DNA of 64,000 bases from Owenia fusiformis. Its lineage: Eukaryota; Annelida; Polychaeta; Sabellida; Oweniidae. Location of the stretch: NCBI GenBank assembly GCA_903813345.2, contig CAIIXF020000006.1, positions 34,013,524 through 34,077,523 of the forward strand, written 5' to 3'. Positions within the stretch are counted from its first letter, which is position 1. Every line of letters begins with the position of its first letter. The notes below the pieces were generated by a model. That model was not told the origin of the DNA and did no database searches. It saw only the letters and a program-made list of their open reading frames with translations. This document shows, piece by piece, positions 1 through 12,835 of this stretch. The position numbers and the translations under genes were made by a program.

Positions 1-2824
1 TTGGACAATCATAATAATTCTGAATGCAAATTGGAATATTTGAGATGTTTCTTGAGGCATTCTATAATATGACAGTAATGTCAGTTGAAGATATGAATTT
101 TCCCAATAACAATAGAGTAATCACTGATTTCTGAAGAACTGTCTTTTGAGAGAAGAAAAATATGGATTTTTACTTAGATTTAATACCCCCTACTATCTGT
201 GTGGTCTATGTATCAGGCTTGATTGTTAATCCGGGGCAAAGTTTGACCTCAGAGGTCTGTAGAAGAGACCCCTTAGTCTTTTATCTAGCAGACAATTGCC
301 TTATCCATCCAAACATGACAATGCGCCTAAATTAGCAGAGGAATCTATCGGGCAATCATACGGTATGTCACGGAATCAATAAGAAAAAATCGGCAAACTT
401 GCTCATAGCGAATTGGTGGAAATATTGTTTTCTTATTAGATTGTAATCAAATTAGACTCTTGGCGTGTGGACGGATGGAATATGTGACGCCCTCTGTCAA
501 TCTGGGTTTAGCCTAATCAAAAAGTATACCCTTAATCCACACAACACTTGATACATATACTCGAACTATCATTGCAGCTGATTTTAACAGTTTGATTCTG
601 ATACAATCTTTATAGTCTCAAATGAAGCTTATTGGCCAGTTACCCTTCTACTCACCCTTTCTAACAATACTTTTAAATCTTAAATTTATTTTACTTTTCA
701 AGGCTGCGATGAGAAATTATACTTTGATGATCTTAATAGGATTATCAACAGAAATGTTATCTAAGGTTGCAAAGTTGGATTAGAGATTTCTATTGAAATG
801 AATTATGGGTAAAATTTAAACATGCTAGTACTCTCGCGATAGTAACCTATGCATATGATGCATCTATTGTCAGGATTATTTCTTAGATTTCTCTGTTAAA
901 TTCTAATTAAATAATAGGTTTTTCTGGATTTAGTTCAGTTTAGGGTGTTGATAATTACTTTTTTTAACCACTGTTCATTTCTGTTACTTTTTCAGAATTT
1001 GGCATTTGAAATTATTGCATTCGTAACTTTTATTCACGTTAGGGTTTAATTGACGAGGGGATTTGCCACCTAATCATTCACCATTGTTAGCCTGGCAATG
1101 TATCACAATGCTTTCTCTTAATAGGCCCCAAATCACGTTATCTAACCCTTTCTGCGTGAATTGATCCTCACGTCAATCACTGCCTAAATTAAGCGATTTT
1201 GTCTCGGCTTTTTGTTCTTCAGTTCTATTGAAAAACAATGATTGATTCCCGTTGTTAATTCGAGGTAATTCCCTTTTATTTCGCGACATTTTATTCTGTG
1301 GTTTTGTTGAACTGTTCAAATCCCATGATGCCCTCAACAGAAGAAGGGAGTTCTCGGTACATGTTTTTCAAAATCCGTCTGCTTGAGGGAGCAGTCATTA
1401 TTCATTTATTGGTCGATAGGGGAAACATATAAAAACCATATAAGCAGAACAGTGAGATTTATAACAGTGGGTATGCTCATTTTCTTTCATCAGGAGCTGG
1501 CTTGATAAATGTCTTTATGCGGAAAGATGCTACGGGTCACTGACGAAGACTCATTACTTAGTCATAGTGGTAGATTATTGTTATCTTCAATTAGCCTTTG
1601 TCTCAAATAAAAAACTAAGGAAACACCCTAGTTAGGTTTTAAACAGGCTAAGTCAAAATAATTCAATAAAGCACGTTATTATGATGCTAATCAGGATGGT
1701 TTTTGTTATACTTGAATAATTGTTATATACATTCTTACTACTTTTAATTAAAGAACACAAAGGGCAACATTCGGCAAGCAAACAATCCAGTTTCCTACAA
1801 ACGATATCATTGTAAAATACCAGTGATATTTTAGAATGGAACTGTATTGTCATTAAAAGTATTATTATATTTTGATTAAAACTGATTCAATTATTGCTTT
1901 GTAATTGTGTCTGAACTATTAAAAAACAACATTGTTGGTTAAATATTAATGACTAGTATCAAAGGATTACTTCTAGGTATTATTATTTATCATTGTATTT
2001 AGTTTGATAATAGAACAATGAATCCCTTTTTCAAGCTATAGGTCAAAGAACGTCATATAAATGTCTCGCAATGGAATCAGAAAGGATTAAATAGTTTTAT
2101 GGCCTTAATATCACATATTTTACTTTCCCAGATTAATGCTTATTAATTAATAATAATAAAATACACAAATGGCAACATAATATAATTACACACAAGAGAG
2201 AGAGATAAAACAGTTTTAAAAACTGGGAAGGCAAAGGGCAATATTTGGGGTCACTTGGGATTATTTTAGGGTCACCAATGGCAAAGTCAGGATCTAAAAA
2301 TAGGCATTTAAATTCTATTATTAGATAAAGATATAACGCTATCTTTTCACTCATTTTGGTGAGGCAATTTTACCTCACTTGCCTCACTTGCTTGACAAAT
2401 GCCCTGATCACATCATAAACTATATTAAAGAATATGATCTTATAAAACAAATACTATAATCATCAGTACAAACACAATGTGATATAATGTACAATAAACA
2501 GAGTATATTAAAAAGTTCACAACTTTGACGCCCCGAAATGGAAATGTGGATGTACTCTGAAATGTACATTTGTATTTACATAAAAGAAACTATTGACTAA
2601 GCGGGGGTGGTTGTGATGACAGTACTGTTCTCTATTCTCATTGATTGCATATACGCCTATCAACATCTTTTACTGATTGTTCAAATGTTGACAAAAATTG
2701 ACATGGTATTATATGCGCCTTTGTTGTATTTTTCTTACTGCTTAGATTCCTCCTTTGTTAAAAAACAAAAAAATACAAAGGGCAACACTTGAAGGAAGTG
2801 AACATATAAAACCTAGTAAACTAC

Positions 2825-3260
2825 ATGTACATAAGCAGAGACATAGCCAGGGTCTGAAAATAGGTGAGGTGTATATTAATTTGTCAACAATTAATTTGGA
2901 GATATATTAATGTTAGATCATATAGTATCAGTATCTGATAGCTACCAACATCTACAAATGGGTAAGTCAGTTTCATCTCGAAAGATAATTTTGTATTATG
3001 AAATTAGACCTCTGAAGCCCCTATATCTAGTTAACTACTAGTGAGGTGATGTATGTTAACGGTAGCTTGAATAATTTAATTTTTCACTTTTCTCCTAAAT
3101 TATGACTTTATACATCATAAATTAGTGATAAAAGAAAAAGAATTGATTTTAACATTTTGACCAAATCCTTTAAGCAGAGACATAGCCAGTGTTTGACTTT
3201 GAAAAAAGGTAAGGCAATAAGAATTGGGGAGGCAAATTGCCTCACCTGCGTGGCTACACC
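2825..3260. repeat. TE-like direct repeats (agcagagacatagccag)
   Basis: The motif agcagagacatagccag occurs near 2834 and again near 3174. Each is followed by a similar stretch containing ggtgaggc or ggtaaggc, and the second copy ends in a GTGGCTACACCC-like segment. A related gaggcaa/cctcacttgcctcac segment lies near 2360-2395. This looks like remnants of one dispersed element. The class is unknown. Confidence 0.35.
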
Positions 3261-3949
3261 CATGTCAGTGTCACACTTTAATGTTGAATTTAATTCAAAA
3301 TGGAATACATCAACGTTTTGACCCGATCCCTCAATAGATAGATATTTATTGCTTATATCAGAATCATGATTTATATTTTAGAAACAAAGCTTTATTTTAA
3401 CATCATTGTTTTCGAGAGTAATAAAGATATATCGGTGGTGTAATCTGTAAACTATACACGCGAATCCCGTAATCCCAAGACAAATACCGTAATACGTTGT
3501 TACCATTTATTTCAATTGCAGTACTTATTAAAATTGCAATCTCAGTGAATAAAGGTTGCAATAGTAAAACACTCGTGGTCACACAATTGAAAGTAGAGCA
3601 CCTCTTTAAAGTAACTTTCAAAAGTCTAATTTTTTTCTTTATTTCTTTATAAAATTTTAATTTTGATTATTAGATATACTTAGATTTTGCTGGTCAATAA
3701 CCAGTCTGTTTGTTTACAACTCCACTTATTCAGGGGAGTTTCTGAGCATAAATTCGGCAAAAAAGAGTAGTCTAAAAATATATCTATGATGATCTTATAT
3801 CTGAGGTTTGCCAGAACAACAACTCAAATTTTCATCTAGAATGCCTCTAATTCACAATAAAGACATTGTTTCGCTAAAATAGAAATTCATTGACGTGTTA
3901 TGGTGGTTGATGGATAGAATTTACTGATGGGGAGATTAGTATGTATCCT

Positions 3950-4125
3950 GTGAAAGAATTTCATGTGGATCAACTTTTAAGATTTGACATATGGGAGAAA
4001 AAATGGGAGTTATCAAGAAATGAGATAAATAAACATGCAGTAGACATGTTAAATTATATAACAATATAAGAAAATATAGTACCTCATTCAATATTTTTAG
4101 AGAAATTGTATAATTATTAGCTGCT
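3950..4125 (-). repeat. Interspersed GCAGACGGA-family repeat, copy
   Basis: Degenerate copy. The order of sub-motifs (gagaaatgrgataaa..aaac, aaattatat, aagaaaat, cattcaatatttttagagaaat) matches the family in the orientation called minus here. The terminal 9-mer is lost. Confidence 0.5.
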
Positions 4126-4464
4126 GGATACTTGAAGATTGGGATAGTTCTATATGTAGATGAGAGATTGTCTTTTATCTTCTGCTTAACTATGAGCTAA
4201 AACAATGCATTTCAATTCCATTCATAACAATTAGAGAATTATCCTCTTTGTAATTTGATCACAATACACATTATTCAAATAGTTGTTTGGGAAGTAGTAC
4301 AACTTTGTTTGTCTGCTTGGAAAATATAGTAAAGGATTATGGGAAATATTGGAAAAGAGGGTTGGGTGCTAATTTGAAACAAAAGTAGTTTCTCTTTCAT
4401 TAGAACATATCAATGTAATTTTTTCAGCTTCTATAGTGAATCGTTACAACTGAAGTAATTGAAC

Positions 4465-4655
4465 CAATTGTCGTCTGCTCGTGATTATTCTTTCTCTTTT
4501 TCCCTCTCTAAAACCTGAATAAAACAATTGATATCTTTGCATTTTCATCAAGCATAAATTCTCCCCTTCAAGTATGGCCATTCCTTGACAATTGCTCTCT
4601 TTTATCCTCTTTTACCTGGAAAATGATGACCATCTTGAAATTTTATTGCACGGCA
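4465..4655 (+). repeat. Interspersed GCAGACGGA-family repeat, copy
   Basis: It begins with tcgtctgctcg (one base from the conserved terminus). It continues with ctctctaaaacctgaataaa, cttttatcctcttttac and a final gaccatcttgaaattt. The orientation is the T-rich one. Confidence 0.6.
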
Positions 4656-5153
4656 ATGAAGATGTATTACTGGAACAAGAGCAGGCACTTGAGGTGACTT
4701 TCTATTATGCCCTAATTAGTCTAAGACAATAGGCAACTCCTTTGTAGCTCTCTAACTTACAAGCAATAATGGATACATAAACTAATCATCACAATTTTCA
4801 AAGAAAATTGTCGTTAAAGCAGTTAGGTTTGTACGTCCTGTTTTCTGCTTTGAAATAGGAGCGTCATTTATTAGAATTTGATCAGCGAGAATATTTTTTT
4901 CATTTCAGTTACTTTATTTGTATAATACAGCCATCCAGTACAATTCTGCAGAATGTGTCCAAATTTGCAAGATCTGTGGCATTGAGAAATATGTGGCTCA
5001 CCACCACTCAGGTCAAGGTCAACATCTAGGTCAAATCTCACTTTTTTCTTTTGGTTAAAAGGGTATCCTTAATTTGGAGTCATTTTTTGTTCAGTTTCAC
5101 TAGTCTTGAATATATGCCAACTTTGTCTTGGAATACATATTCCTGTATATATT

Positions 5154-5340
5154 CAGTAAAACCTGTGTTTATTGAACACTTTTGAGGAAAAAACATGCAG
5201 TGTTGGTAGGTGTTCACTACAGGGTAATTTATACTTAAGTTAACAGAGTATGCGTGGAGGAAGGGTGTCTACTAGAGACAGGCATTCACTAGAGAGAGGT
5301 GTTCACTAGAGAGAAGTATTCACCAAGACAGGTTTTACTG
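5154..5340. mobile_element. hAT-like MITE with 13-bp terminal inverted repeats
   Basis: CAGTAAAACCTGT at 5154-5166 is the exact reverse complement of ACAGGTTTTACTG at 5328-5340. The flanking octamers TATATATT (5146-5153) and TATGTATT (5341-5348) agree at 7 of 8 bases, as expected for an aged 8-bp target duplication typical of hAT elements. The interior has short repeats of ttcactagagaga. It has no coding capacity, so it is non-autonomous. The superfamily rests only on target-site length and is tentative. Confidence 0.65.
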
Positions 5341-5754
5341 TATGTATTATACAATCAACTTTAAACTCTATTCTATTTTTTCCATTAATACACCATTAAC
5401 TTGACATTCTACATATTATATAGAAATACATTTATTTGAAAATCAGACACTTCATTCAAATTTTACAGAGAAAATGTGTTTAATAAGCCACCAGATACTT
5501 CATAACTACAAATACATCTGCTTCTTTGATATAAGGCATTGTCTTGAGGGAACTTTGATAGAATTGCATTCTATGAGATCTCAAAGTCATTGAGTATTCG
5601 AATCAGTTCATTATATTTTATTGTTCTGCACGAACAATAATCAGGCGTGTTCTTATTAATTCACATTCTACTGTCCTGCTAAGAATACGCAATTGTTAGC
5701 AAAATCAAAGAAACAAGTCCTCTCGTAATAATGGCATATAAGTCATTGTTTCTT

Positions 5755-5900
5755 CGCTCTATTTCTCTTTAATATTTGACTATAGGATGTTTAGGTTGGT
5801 AGGTTTTGTATGATTTAGTATATTGCTTGTCTGTTTCTTTTCTTGATTTCTTGCTAATTCCACTCTTTTATTGGTGATATTCTGTTTAAAATGTAAATGT
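5755..5900 (+). repeat. Interspersed GCAGACGGA-family repeat, partial copy
   Basis: It keeps tctctttaatatttgac and the family's second half (cttgctaattccactctttta ... tttaaaatg). The terminal 9-mer is not visible. Confidence 0.4.
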
Positions 5901-6165
5901 TGTGATATTTTATTCCAAGGCTGTTCCCATTGATCTTAGGGAGTGTTTTGTAAAATACAGGGTAACCAATATGTGTCTGTTTAATCAATATACGTATGTT
6001 ATACAGGGTGATCAGTATTCAGAAGTGAGCCAGATTTCTTTCTTGATGCTCTTTTGTGAAAAGCTTATTACATTTATTGTATAGATTCTAGTTGCTTATA
6101 TATGCCTCATTTCACTTCAAATTCATCCTCTGAATGCAGGGCTCCAGATATCATCCACTTCATAC

Positions 6166-6820
6166 AAAACCCCCGAGTGTAAAATTTCTTAAAAACCCCC
6201 GAGTGTAAAATTTCCTAAAAACCCCCAAGTGTAAAATTTCCTAAAACCCCAGAGTGTAAAATTTTCTAAAACCCCCAAGTGTAAAATTTCCTTAAACCCC
6301 CCGAGTGTAAAATTTCCTAAAACCCCCAAGTGTAAAATTTCCTAAAACCCCCAAGTGTAAAATTTCCTAAAATCCCCAAGTGTAAAATTTCCTAAAAAAA
6401 ACAAAGTGTAAAATTTCCTAAAAAAAAAGTGTAAAATTTCCTAAAACCCCCAAGTGTAAAATTTCCTAAAACCCCCGAGTGTAAAATTTCCTAAAACTCC
6501 CAAGTGTAAAATTTACTAAAACCCCCCCGAGTGTAAAATTTCCTAAAAAAAACAAAGTGTAAAATTTCCTAAAACCCCGTGTGTAAAATTTCTGAAAACC
6601 CCCAAGTGTAAAATTTCCTAAAACCCCCAAATGTAAAATTTTCTAAAACCCCTCGAGTGTAAAATTTCCTAAAAAAAACAAAGTGTAAAATTTCCTAAAA
6701 CCCCCATGTGTAAAATTTCCCAAAATCCCCCAAGTGTAAAATTTCCTAAAAACCCCAAGTGTAAAATTTCTTTAAAAACTCTAAAAACCCTCAAGTATAA
6801 ATTCTCTTAAAACCCTCCAG
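6166..6820. repeat. 25-bp tandem array (minisatellite), about 25 copies
   Basis: The unit is close to AAAACCCCCAAGTGT plus AAAATTTCCT. I count about 25 GTGTAAAAT cores, the last ones degenerate. The variable part is the C tract (4-7 C, or replaced by A-rich AAAAAACAAA). The A-rich variant recurs near 6394, 6546 and 6667, hinting at higher-order duplication. No open frame crosses it. Confidence 0.9.
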
Positions 6821-7637
6821 CATCTAAATCAGATCTAAGACAACTTTCTAATTTACGAGCAAAATAATATCATGTGAGTTAATGAATTGATTTATTGTCG
6901 AGGGGCCCATAGATTTGTTAGGTTAACTCTCTCCTGGGGCTCTATAGGCATTGTTATAGATGAAAAATAATGGTGGCAAAATCAAGATGCATCGAGAAAA
7001 ATTAGGATCATTGTACACCGACGTCTCTAATAACAATTGAAGTCATTAATTTAAGATTTTTATACGAGCGAGAGGTGAAGATTTCCAGAGATTGATGGGA
7101 CTTGATTACGAGGGATCAGGAGTGAATAATATGTTTTGCGTTTCTTTTGTTCGTTGCTTTGTTATTGTCTAGAATCTTGTTTAATTTAAATGCGACTGTA
7201 TCTAAGTGTTAATGAAATCAGGCTTTATTTGTTGCCTTTACAAAACAAAAGGAACTCATAGGACTCTAAGTCCTGTATCAAACCCCTGCACTCCCTCCCT
7301 ATCTTTTCTCTCTTTTCTATGATGTTTGATTGGGGGGGGGGGAGATAAAGGACTTGGACCAAGACTATCATAAGACCTAAGTAGAATGCTGCAAATGGGT
7401 TATCATTCAATGGAAACACTTTAACAAAACCAATTATTAAGCAGCAACTATTTTAGAATAAAATGGCTCAAGCCAAAAATTGGCACAATCGCTGAATCAC
7501 AGTTTTAGGGTTTTGGGCATAAAACAATTTCATAATGCAATATAACTTCCAGTAAAGCCATTGTCTTCTTAGACAATTCCCAATACACCCAGAGATCTTA
7601 TATAAATGGATTTATTTGGTATTATGGCCGAATTAAA

Positions 7638-7815
7638 TATCCGTCTGCCGAGTGCTTATTTCATGGCATTTCTCTCTAAAATTTGAATAAAGTCCCGGAT
7701 GTTCATGCATTATTGTACAATTTGGAATGTTTTCTTAATCATTCTTTATTTTATTCCGAGCGATTATGAATCATTTTACTCATTTTCTGTTTTTAAAACT
7801 TGACCGCCATTCGCT
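7638..7815 (+). repeat. Interspersed GCAGACGGA-family repeat, copy
   Basis: The conserved terminus TCCGTCTGC is at 7640-7648. It is followed by tttctctctaaaatttgaataaag, a gcattattgtacaatttgga block, and an ending of tttttaaaacttgaccgcc. Confidence 0.7.
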
Positions 7816-8279
7816 TTCTCTGCGGGTAAGGTCGACAGTGGTATGGGAATGATTTCATGATGACAAAGTAGGGGTTTAATTGTTTCAACGATTGTTCATT
7901 GGTAAGGATTATCTTAAATGACAATAGGGGGAAAATAAGATCGTTACAAAGTAAAATATAGATTGCTCAGATTTTGAAATCACTCAACTGGGAATTGGGA
8001 TGATTTTACCCTTGAAGAATAACACAGTATGGCATATTATCTTCCAGAATCAACTTTTCATAATTAGACTCCAATTCAATCTAAAAAAAATGATACAAAT
8101 TCAAATTGAATTGATTCTAGATAGTTATAGATATTAAACATATGAAATTCACTTAATTTAAAAAATTATATAATTTCTTATATTGATAAATACAAGTGGG
8201 CAAGGGTGCCAAAGTCCCATTATGACAATTATGAACCACCTACTGGCCATGATTAAAACATGATGGTCATAATTTAGAA

Positions 8280-8432
8280 TCCAATATTGAGTGAAAATGA
8301 GTGAAATAGACAAGAAATGGAGGAAACAGGTATGAACTAGAAACTCTAAATTATTTAGAAATAACATGAAATCAGACAATTCAATCAAATTTTAGAGAGA
8401 TATTTGAAGAATTACACATCAGCAGACGGACG
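8280..8432 (-). repeat. Interspersed GCAGACGGA-family repeat, copy
   Basis: It contains gtgaaatagacaagaaatggaggaaacagg, ctctaaattatttagaaat, atcagacaattcaatcaaattttagagaga in family order. It ends at GCAGACGGA (8422-8430). Confidence 0.7.
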
Positions 8433-8772
8433 TTTTGAACAAGGGTGATGTATAACTCTATTATCTTCTATTCTTTGATTTTTCTCCTGACACACAATGG
8501 CTCATTAATGAGGATGATTTACTGTTATTATTGTGTGCTAGAGAAATCATATCTACTTCTGTGTCTCAATTGATTGAAGACGAAACAGTATTGGATATAA
8601 GGTCAGAAATTTTGGAGCGATTTGTGATTTGCTGGATATAGAAATGGGTAAGTTACAGAAGTTTGTCTTGGATAAAACATGTATTAAGTTTTTTAATTAA
8701 TACATATTAATTGTATGATGTTTATAAGAATTATTGTCAAACTGATAAAAACTTCATTTTAAATTGTCAATG

Positions 8773-8801
8773 ATCAATCAATCAAACAATCAATCAATCA
8801 G
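8773..8801. repeat. (CAAT)n microsatellite
   Basis: Short run of CAAT units with one AAAC interruption. Confidence 0.8.
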
Positions 8802-9384
8802 TTATTGATGAATTTATTTTTGTTGTCAGAGTTATATCAATATATTCGATAAGATAATACAGATTTAAATGTCAATAAGTCCACGTAAAATCAAAACATG
8901 TTACATGTTGGATATAAAGGTCAAAACAGTACATTTTATATTCTTCAAAAAGAAAATGAAGATGCACTGCATTGGTCACTGACATTGAACATGTAAAATT
9001 TACTCTTGACTCTTGGTAAAAATGGTTCTATATCCACTGGTGATTTCTTTAAACTATTTTGAACCATTGTTTTTTGTCCTAATTTAGTTGCTATTGAAGT
9101 TCACACAAAGGAGTTACATGTTTTTTCCCACAATCAGTAATGAACCACATTACATAAGGATGCATCATGTTCAATGGAATATAGGTAATTATGGGCACAG
9201 ATTGTGCGCTAATCTTTTCTCATGGACTTTAATAATACATATTATATGTTATTAGATAATCTTTAATTACATTTGATGATCAAAATTTTTAAATAAGAAG
9301 ATGCTGTGGAAGTTTGGATTATAAGAGATGGTACATAAGTAAGTATTTGTAATGGAATGTGGGAACAGTGTCATACTTGTCATA

Positions 9385-9535
9385 TTTTGAAATGCAGATT
9401 TAAGTCAAAAAGAGTGGAATTAGCAAGGAATAAAGTAAACAGGCATGTAGTTAACATTCTAAATTGTTAAGAAATGTTAGAAAACCAGATACTTCATTCA
9501 AATTTTTGAGAGAAATTATATGAATAATCTAGAAC
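9385..9535 (-). repeat. Interspersed GCAGACGGA-family repeat, copy
   Basis: It is one of the cleaner copies: gagtggaattagcaaggaataaagtaaacagg, cattctaaattgttaagaaatg, ccagatacttcattcaaatttttgagagaaatta. The terminal 9-mer is absent. Confidence 0.65.
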
Positions 9536-10519
9536 ATGGGATGCATGGGTTGATGTCTTATTGTGCCTTTAAGTCAAGGAGACAATGGATCAAATGGACA
9601 ACAAGTGATGAACTCTGAATCATCGAAACAGTAGAAAATCAAAATCTCAATCAGGAAAGCTGGCGAGTGATTTGTTTTTGAATGAGGTGTATATATAGCG
9701 GTATAATTAAGTGAATACTGTGATTAATGAAGACCTAAAGTATAATAGGCATTGTCATGCAAGCAGTATTGTAATTCTAATGACATTAGACAACCGACTC
9801 GCCAGAGAAAACAATAGAATCAGACAACTGGGATTAAAACTAAGTTCAAAATAAGATTTAAGTAATGATTTTTCTCCGCTTTCTAGCTCGTAGGTGTGAT
9901 TTGCTTAGTTTCTGTTGAGATTTTAGTGGAAGTTTTCGTTAATAGACTTGTGAAGACACGATAACTGACATTATTGACCAATAAGTTTGTTGGATGTACA
10001 ATTGGAGATAAAATTGCCGTCACATCGAATATAAGTCTTATTCTATATAATCAATAAGGCATTATCTTTGGGCTGCACCGAGCCTTTGTTGTCGCTAAAA
10101 TCCAATCATTTCAGCGCAAATGCAGCGTCTTAACCCATTCTGACTTCAATTAAATCACCATAGTGGAAAATACAATAGAAGATCAAGCCGGTTTAAGACA
10201 AGGTCAAATTTTATTTTTTATTTCTGGATTTGTTTCATGATGATCTGGCAATCTTTAAACTAGGCTTAAAGAATGTGTGATAAGAATAGAGATGAATGGA
10301 TTAGTGTTCTGTGAGTGGTATCTTGAATAGATTTAATTAAATTGAGCTGTGGTAAGTGTGTATTTCTAATTTTGATTCCCACACATAGGTGTCTCTTGTG
10401 TTCTTATAATCCATCTGCTAATCTCTCCAATTAGTGCTGCCATCTTTTGGAGGAATATTCTTGCTGATGTTGTCCATTTGAAAAATTTATTAACATTAGG
10501 TTTTCAAGTTCACAGTATT

Positions 10520-10655
10520 TAAAAGATGAAATGAAGTAAAAACGCAGAGTGAAATAAGCAAAGAATAACTTATTCATACACAGAATCAATCAGCAAAATA
10601 ATTTCATTAAAAAAGCAAGAAATCAGTCTGTTCATATTTGAGAGTTGAAAAGTGA
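10520..10655 (-). repeat. Interspersed GCAGACGGA-family repeat, copy
   Basis: It has gagtgaaataagcaaagaata, aaaaagcaagaaatcag and ttcatatttgagag in family order. It is diverged. Confidence 0.45.
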
Positions 10656-11304
10656 GAAATAATCTATGTCAAATATCAGATATGAATGACATTCAAGCAT
10701 GAAGAATACAAAAATGATCCGACGTGAGATTACTTATCCCAGACTTAAATTTCTTTTTGGTCACGCTTTTCCTCCCCATTTTATTCTAGCATTTGACTGG
10801 GCTATTTATCATTTTTAACATTTTAGACAATTTGAATTGTTGACCACATGCCTATTTATTTTATTACTTCTAATTCAATATATTTGCTATATAAATTGCA
10901 TTTTATAATATGCCTGCCACGAGTTTTTCTTGGGCACTTTTGTGTTTTGTAAGATGTGAGATGCAATTTCCTTACAAATCCTCCAGATAACCATCTGAAA
11001 TTTTTAATAGGAATTCTTCCTTATCTTCAATATTGTCTTCAATTGTTTTGTCGTCAATCTGTATCAAGTTATTATAACTCGCGTCGTTCTTCTTTCACCG
11101 AAGATCCTATTTGGTTTCCAGATGAATAACAAAGCTCTGACGAAGACATAAAACCGACATTTAATGCATAGTTTTGGCTCTGGAAAGATAAATGGGCACC
11201 CCTAATGAAACTACAATGCTTATTATTGGCAACTATAAATAGAGGTTTCCCACATATGGCTGTAATTATCTAGGTGGTAAGGGCCAGATTGCTTCTGATT
11301 TTCA

Positions 11305-11475
11305 CCATCCTTATCGTCTGCTCACACTCACTTTACCCAATTTCTCTTTAAGATTTGAAGAAAGGATCAAATTTTATTTAATTTTTATATAATTTAGAGT
11401 ATAGACCTAATGCCTGTTTATTGTATTCCATTCATTTTACTCTATTTTTGATTGGAATTCATGGCCACCATGAAT
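11305..11475 (+). repeat. Interspersed GCAGACGGA-family repeat, copy
   Basis: tcgtctgctcacactcac at the start is followed by atttctctttaagatttgaag, tttttatataatttagagt and cattcattttactc. Confidence 0.6.
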
Positions 11476-11924
11476 TTGTTTACAGGGATTTCTGCAGAAT
11501 CCTTTCTATTATCTTCTCAGCTCTGGATTTCCATTGAATTTTAATTGATAGCCAGAGAAAGTTATTCCTTATGAAAGTCAAAATGCCCAAAGAGCATTAT
11601 AGTGCCAGATAATAGATTGTTCCACTCATAGATACCTCCCACCAAATCCCTACCCAAATTCTGGTGCAATGAACCAAGTTGGGCCTTATGAGAGACAAAC
11701 AAAAGAAGAAGAATACCAGATTTCTCATATGAAATCCAAAACCATGAAGATAGTATTAGCCTACTCCAAAGGCAAGTGTCCCAAATGGTAAGTATAAAGA
11801 CAGAGGAAGGCAATGGGGGAGACTGGGATTAAGATAATAGAACTGACCAGGCTTGGGATTAAGGTATTATTACTGGTCCTGCAGCTGTTGAAAGCTAGTG
11901 GCAGATCATGCTTAAAATTCCTGT

Positions 11925-12090
11925 CTGTTCTTGCTTATTCCAACCAATTTCTCTCTAAAATTTGAATGAAGTATCACATTTTCTTGCATTTTTATACAAT
12001 ATTAGATGTCTTCTCTATGCTTATATACTTTATTTCTCAAATTTTTCTCTCTTAACCACTCTATGTTGCATTTTGAAACATGACCATCAA
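11925..12090 (+). repeat. Interspersed GCAGACGGA-family repeat, copy
   Basis: It matches the family through tttctctctaaaatttgaatgaagtatc, attttcttgcatttttatacaat and cattttgaaacatgaccatc. The leading motif has decayed to ctgtctgttc. Confidence 0.65.
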
Positions 12091-12752
12091 AAGCTTTTCG
12101 TCCAGGTATTGTGGCAGGACCAGAGTTGCAAAAGGAAATAGAAAGCTGCCTGTTGTTCCCTTCCTTCATTCATTATAGACCATTATAATTAGAATTGGTC
12201 GATGGTCTGCATATTCATTTTTTCAATGTCTTGTATGGCTTCTATAATTGTTCCTTTCTAGATGCATTTTGAAAGTAGTAATCACTTGCTCTGTATCATC
12301 ACTGTCATCAGAGTCATTAGACTTTGTTGTGAATTTCAATTTTAACATCTTTGACATTGTAAGTCCTTTTCAAAAGTTTACAATTACTTCTTTTAGTGAG
12401 AGGTTCTTCTACGATTGGAATTACCACATCAGTCATTGTTTGGGTCAGAAACATTGTTGTTCTTTTCGCCACCATTATCATCTTCAGCATCATTATTTTC
12501 ATTGTCATCTTTATGATTAATTCACCAATTTTAATATGATCTTCCCTGCCTGGAAATATATTGTCTTGATGATAGTAAATTTAAATTGATATCAAAAAAT
12601 AAAGAAAATATTCTTAGATTGTTCATAATCTGGAAAATAGAAATCAGGATAATCGGGATAATTAAGTATTCAATATATATTTGTGAACAAATCTTGTAAA
12701 TGAACATTCAAAATATGATTACTTTTGGGCCTGGTTGATATGAATTCAAAAG

Positions 12753-12835
12753 GACCCTCCAATGTAAACACCTTTCAAAGGGAACACATATGGCAATACT
12801 CTCAGAAGTGTTCACTTTAGGTAGGTTTTATTACA
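12753..12835. repeat. Fragment related to the 5154-5340 MITE
   Basis: caatgtaaacacctttcaaagggaacac through gtgttcactttaggtaggttttatta resembles the interior and one end of the hAT-like MITE. No intact terminal repeats are present. Confidence 0.35.
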
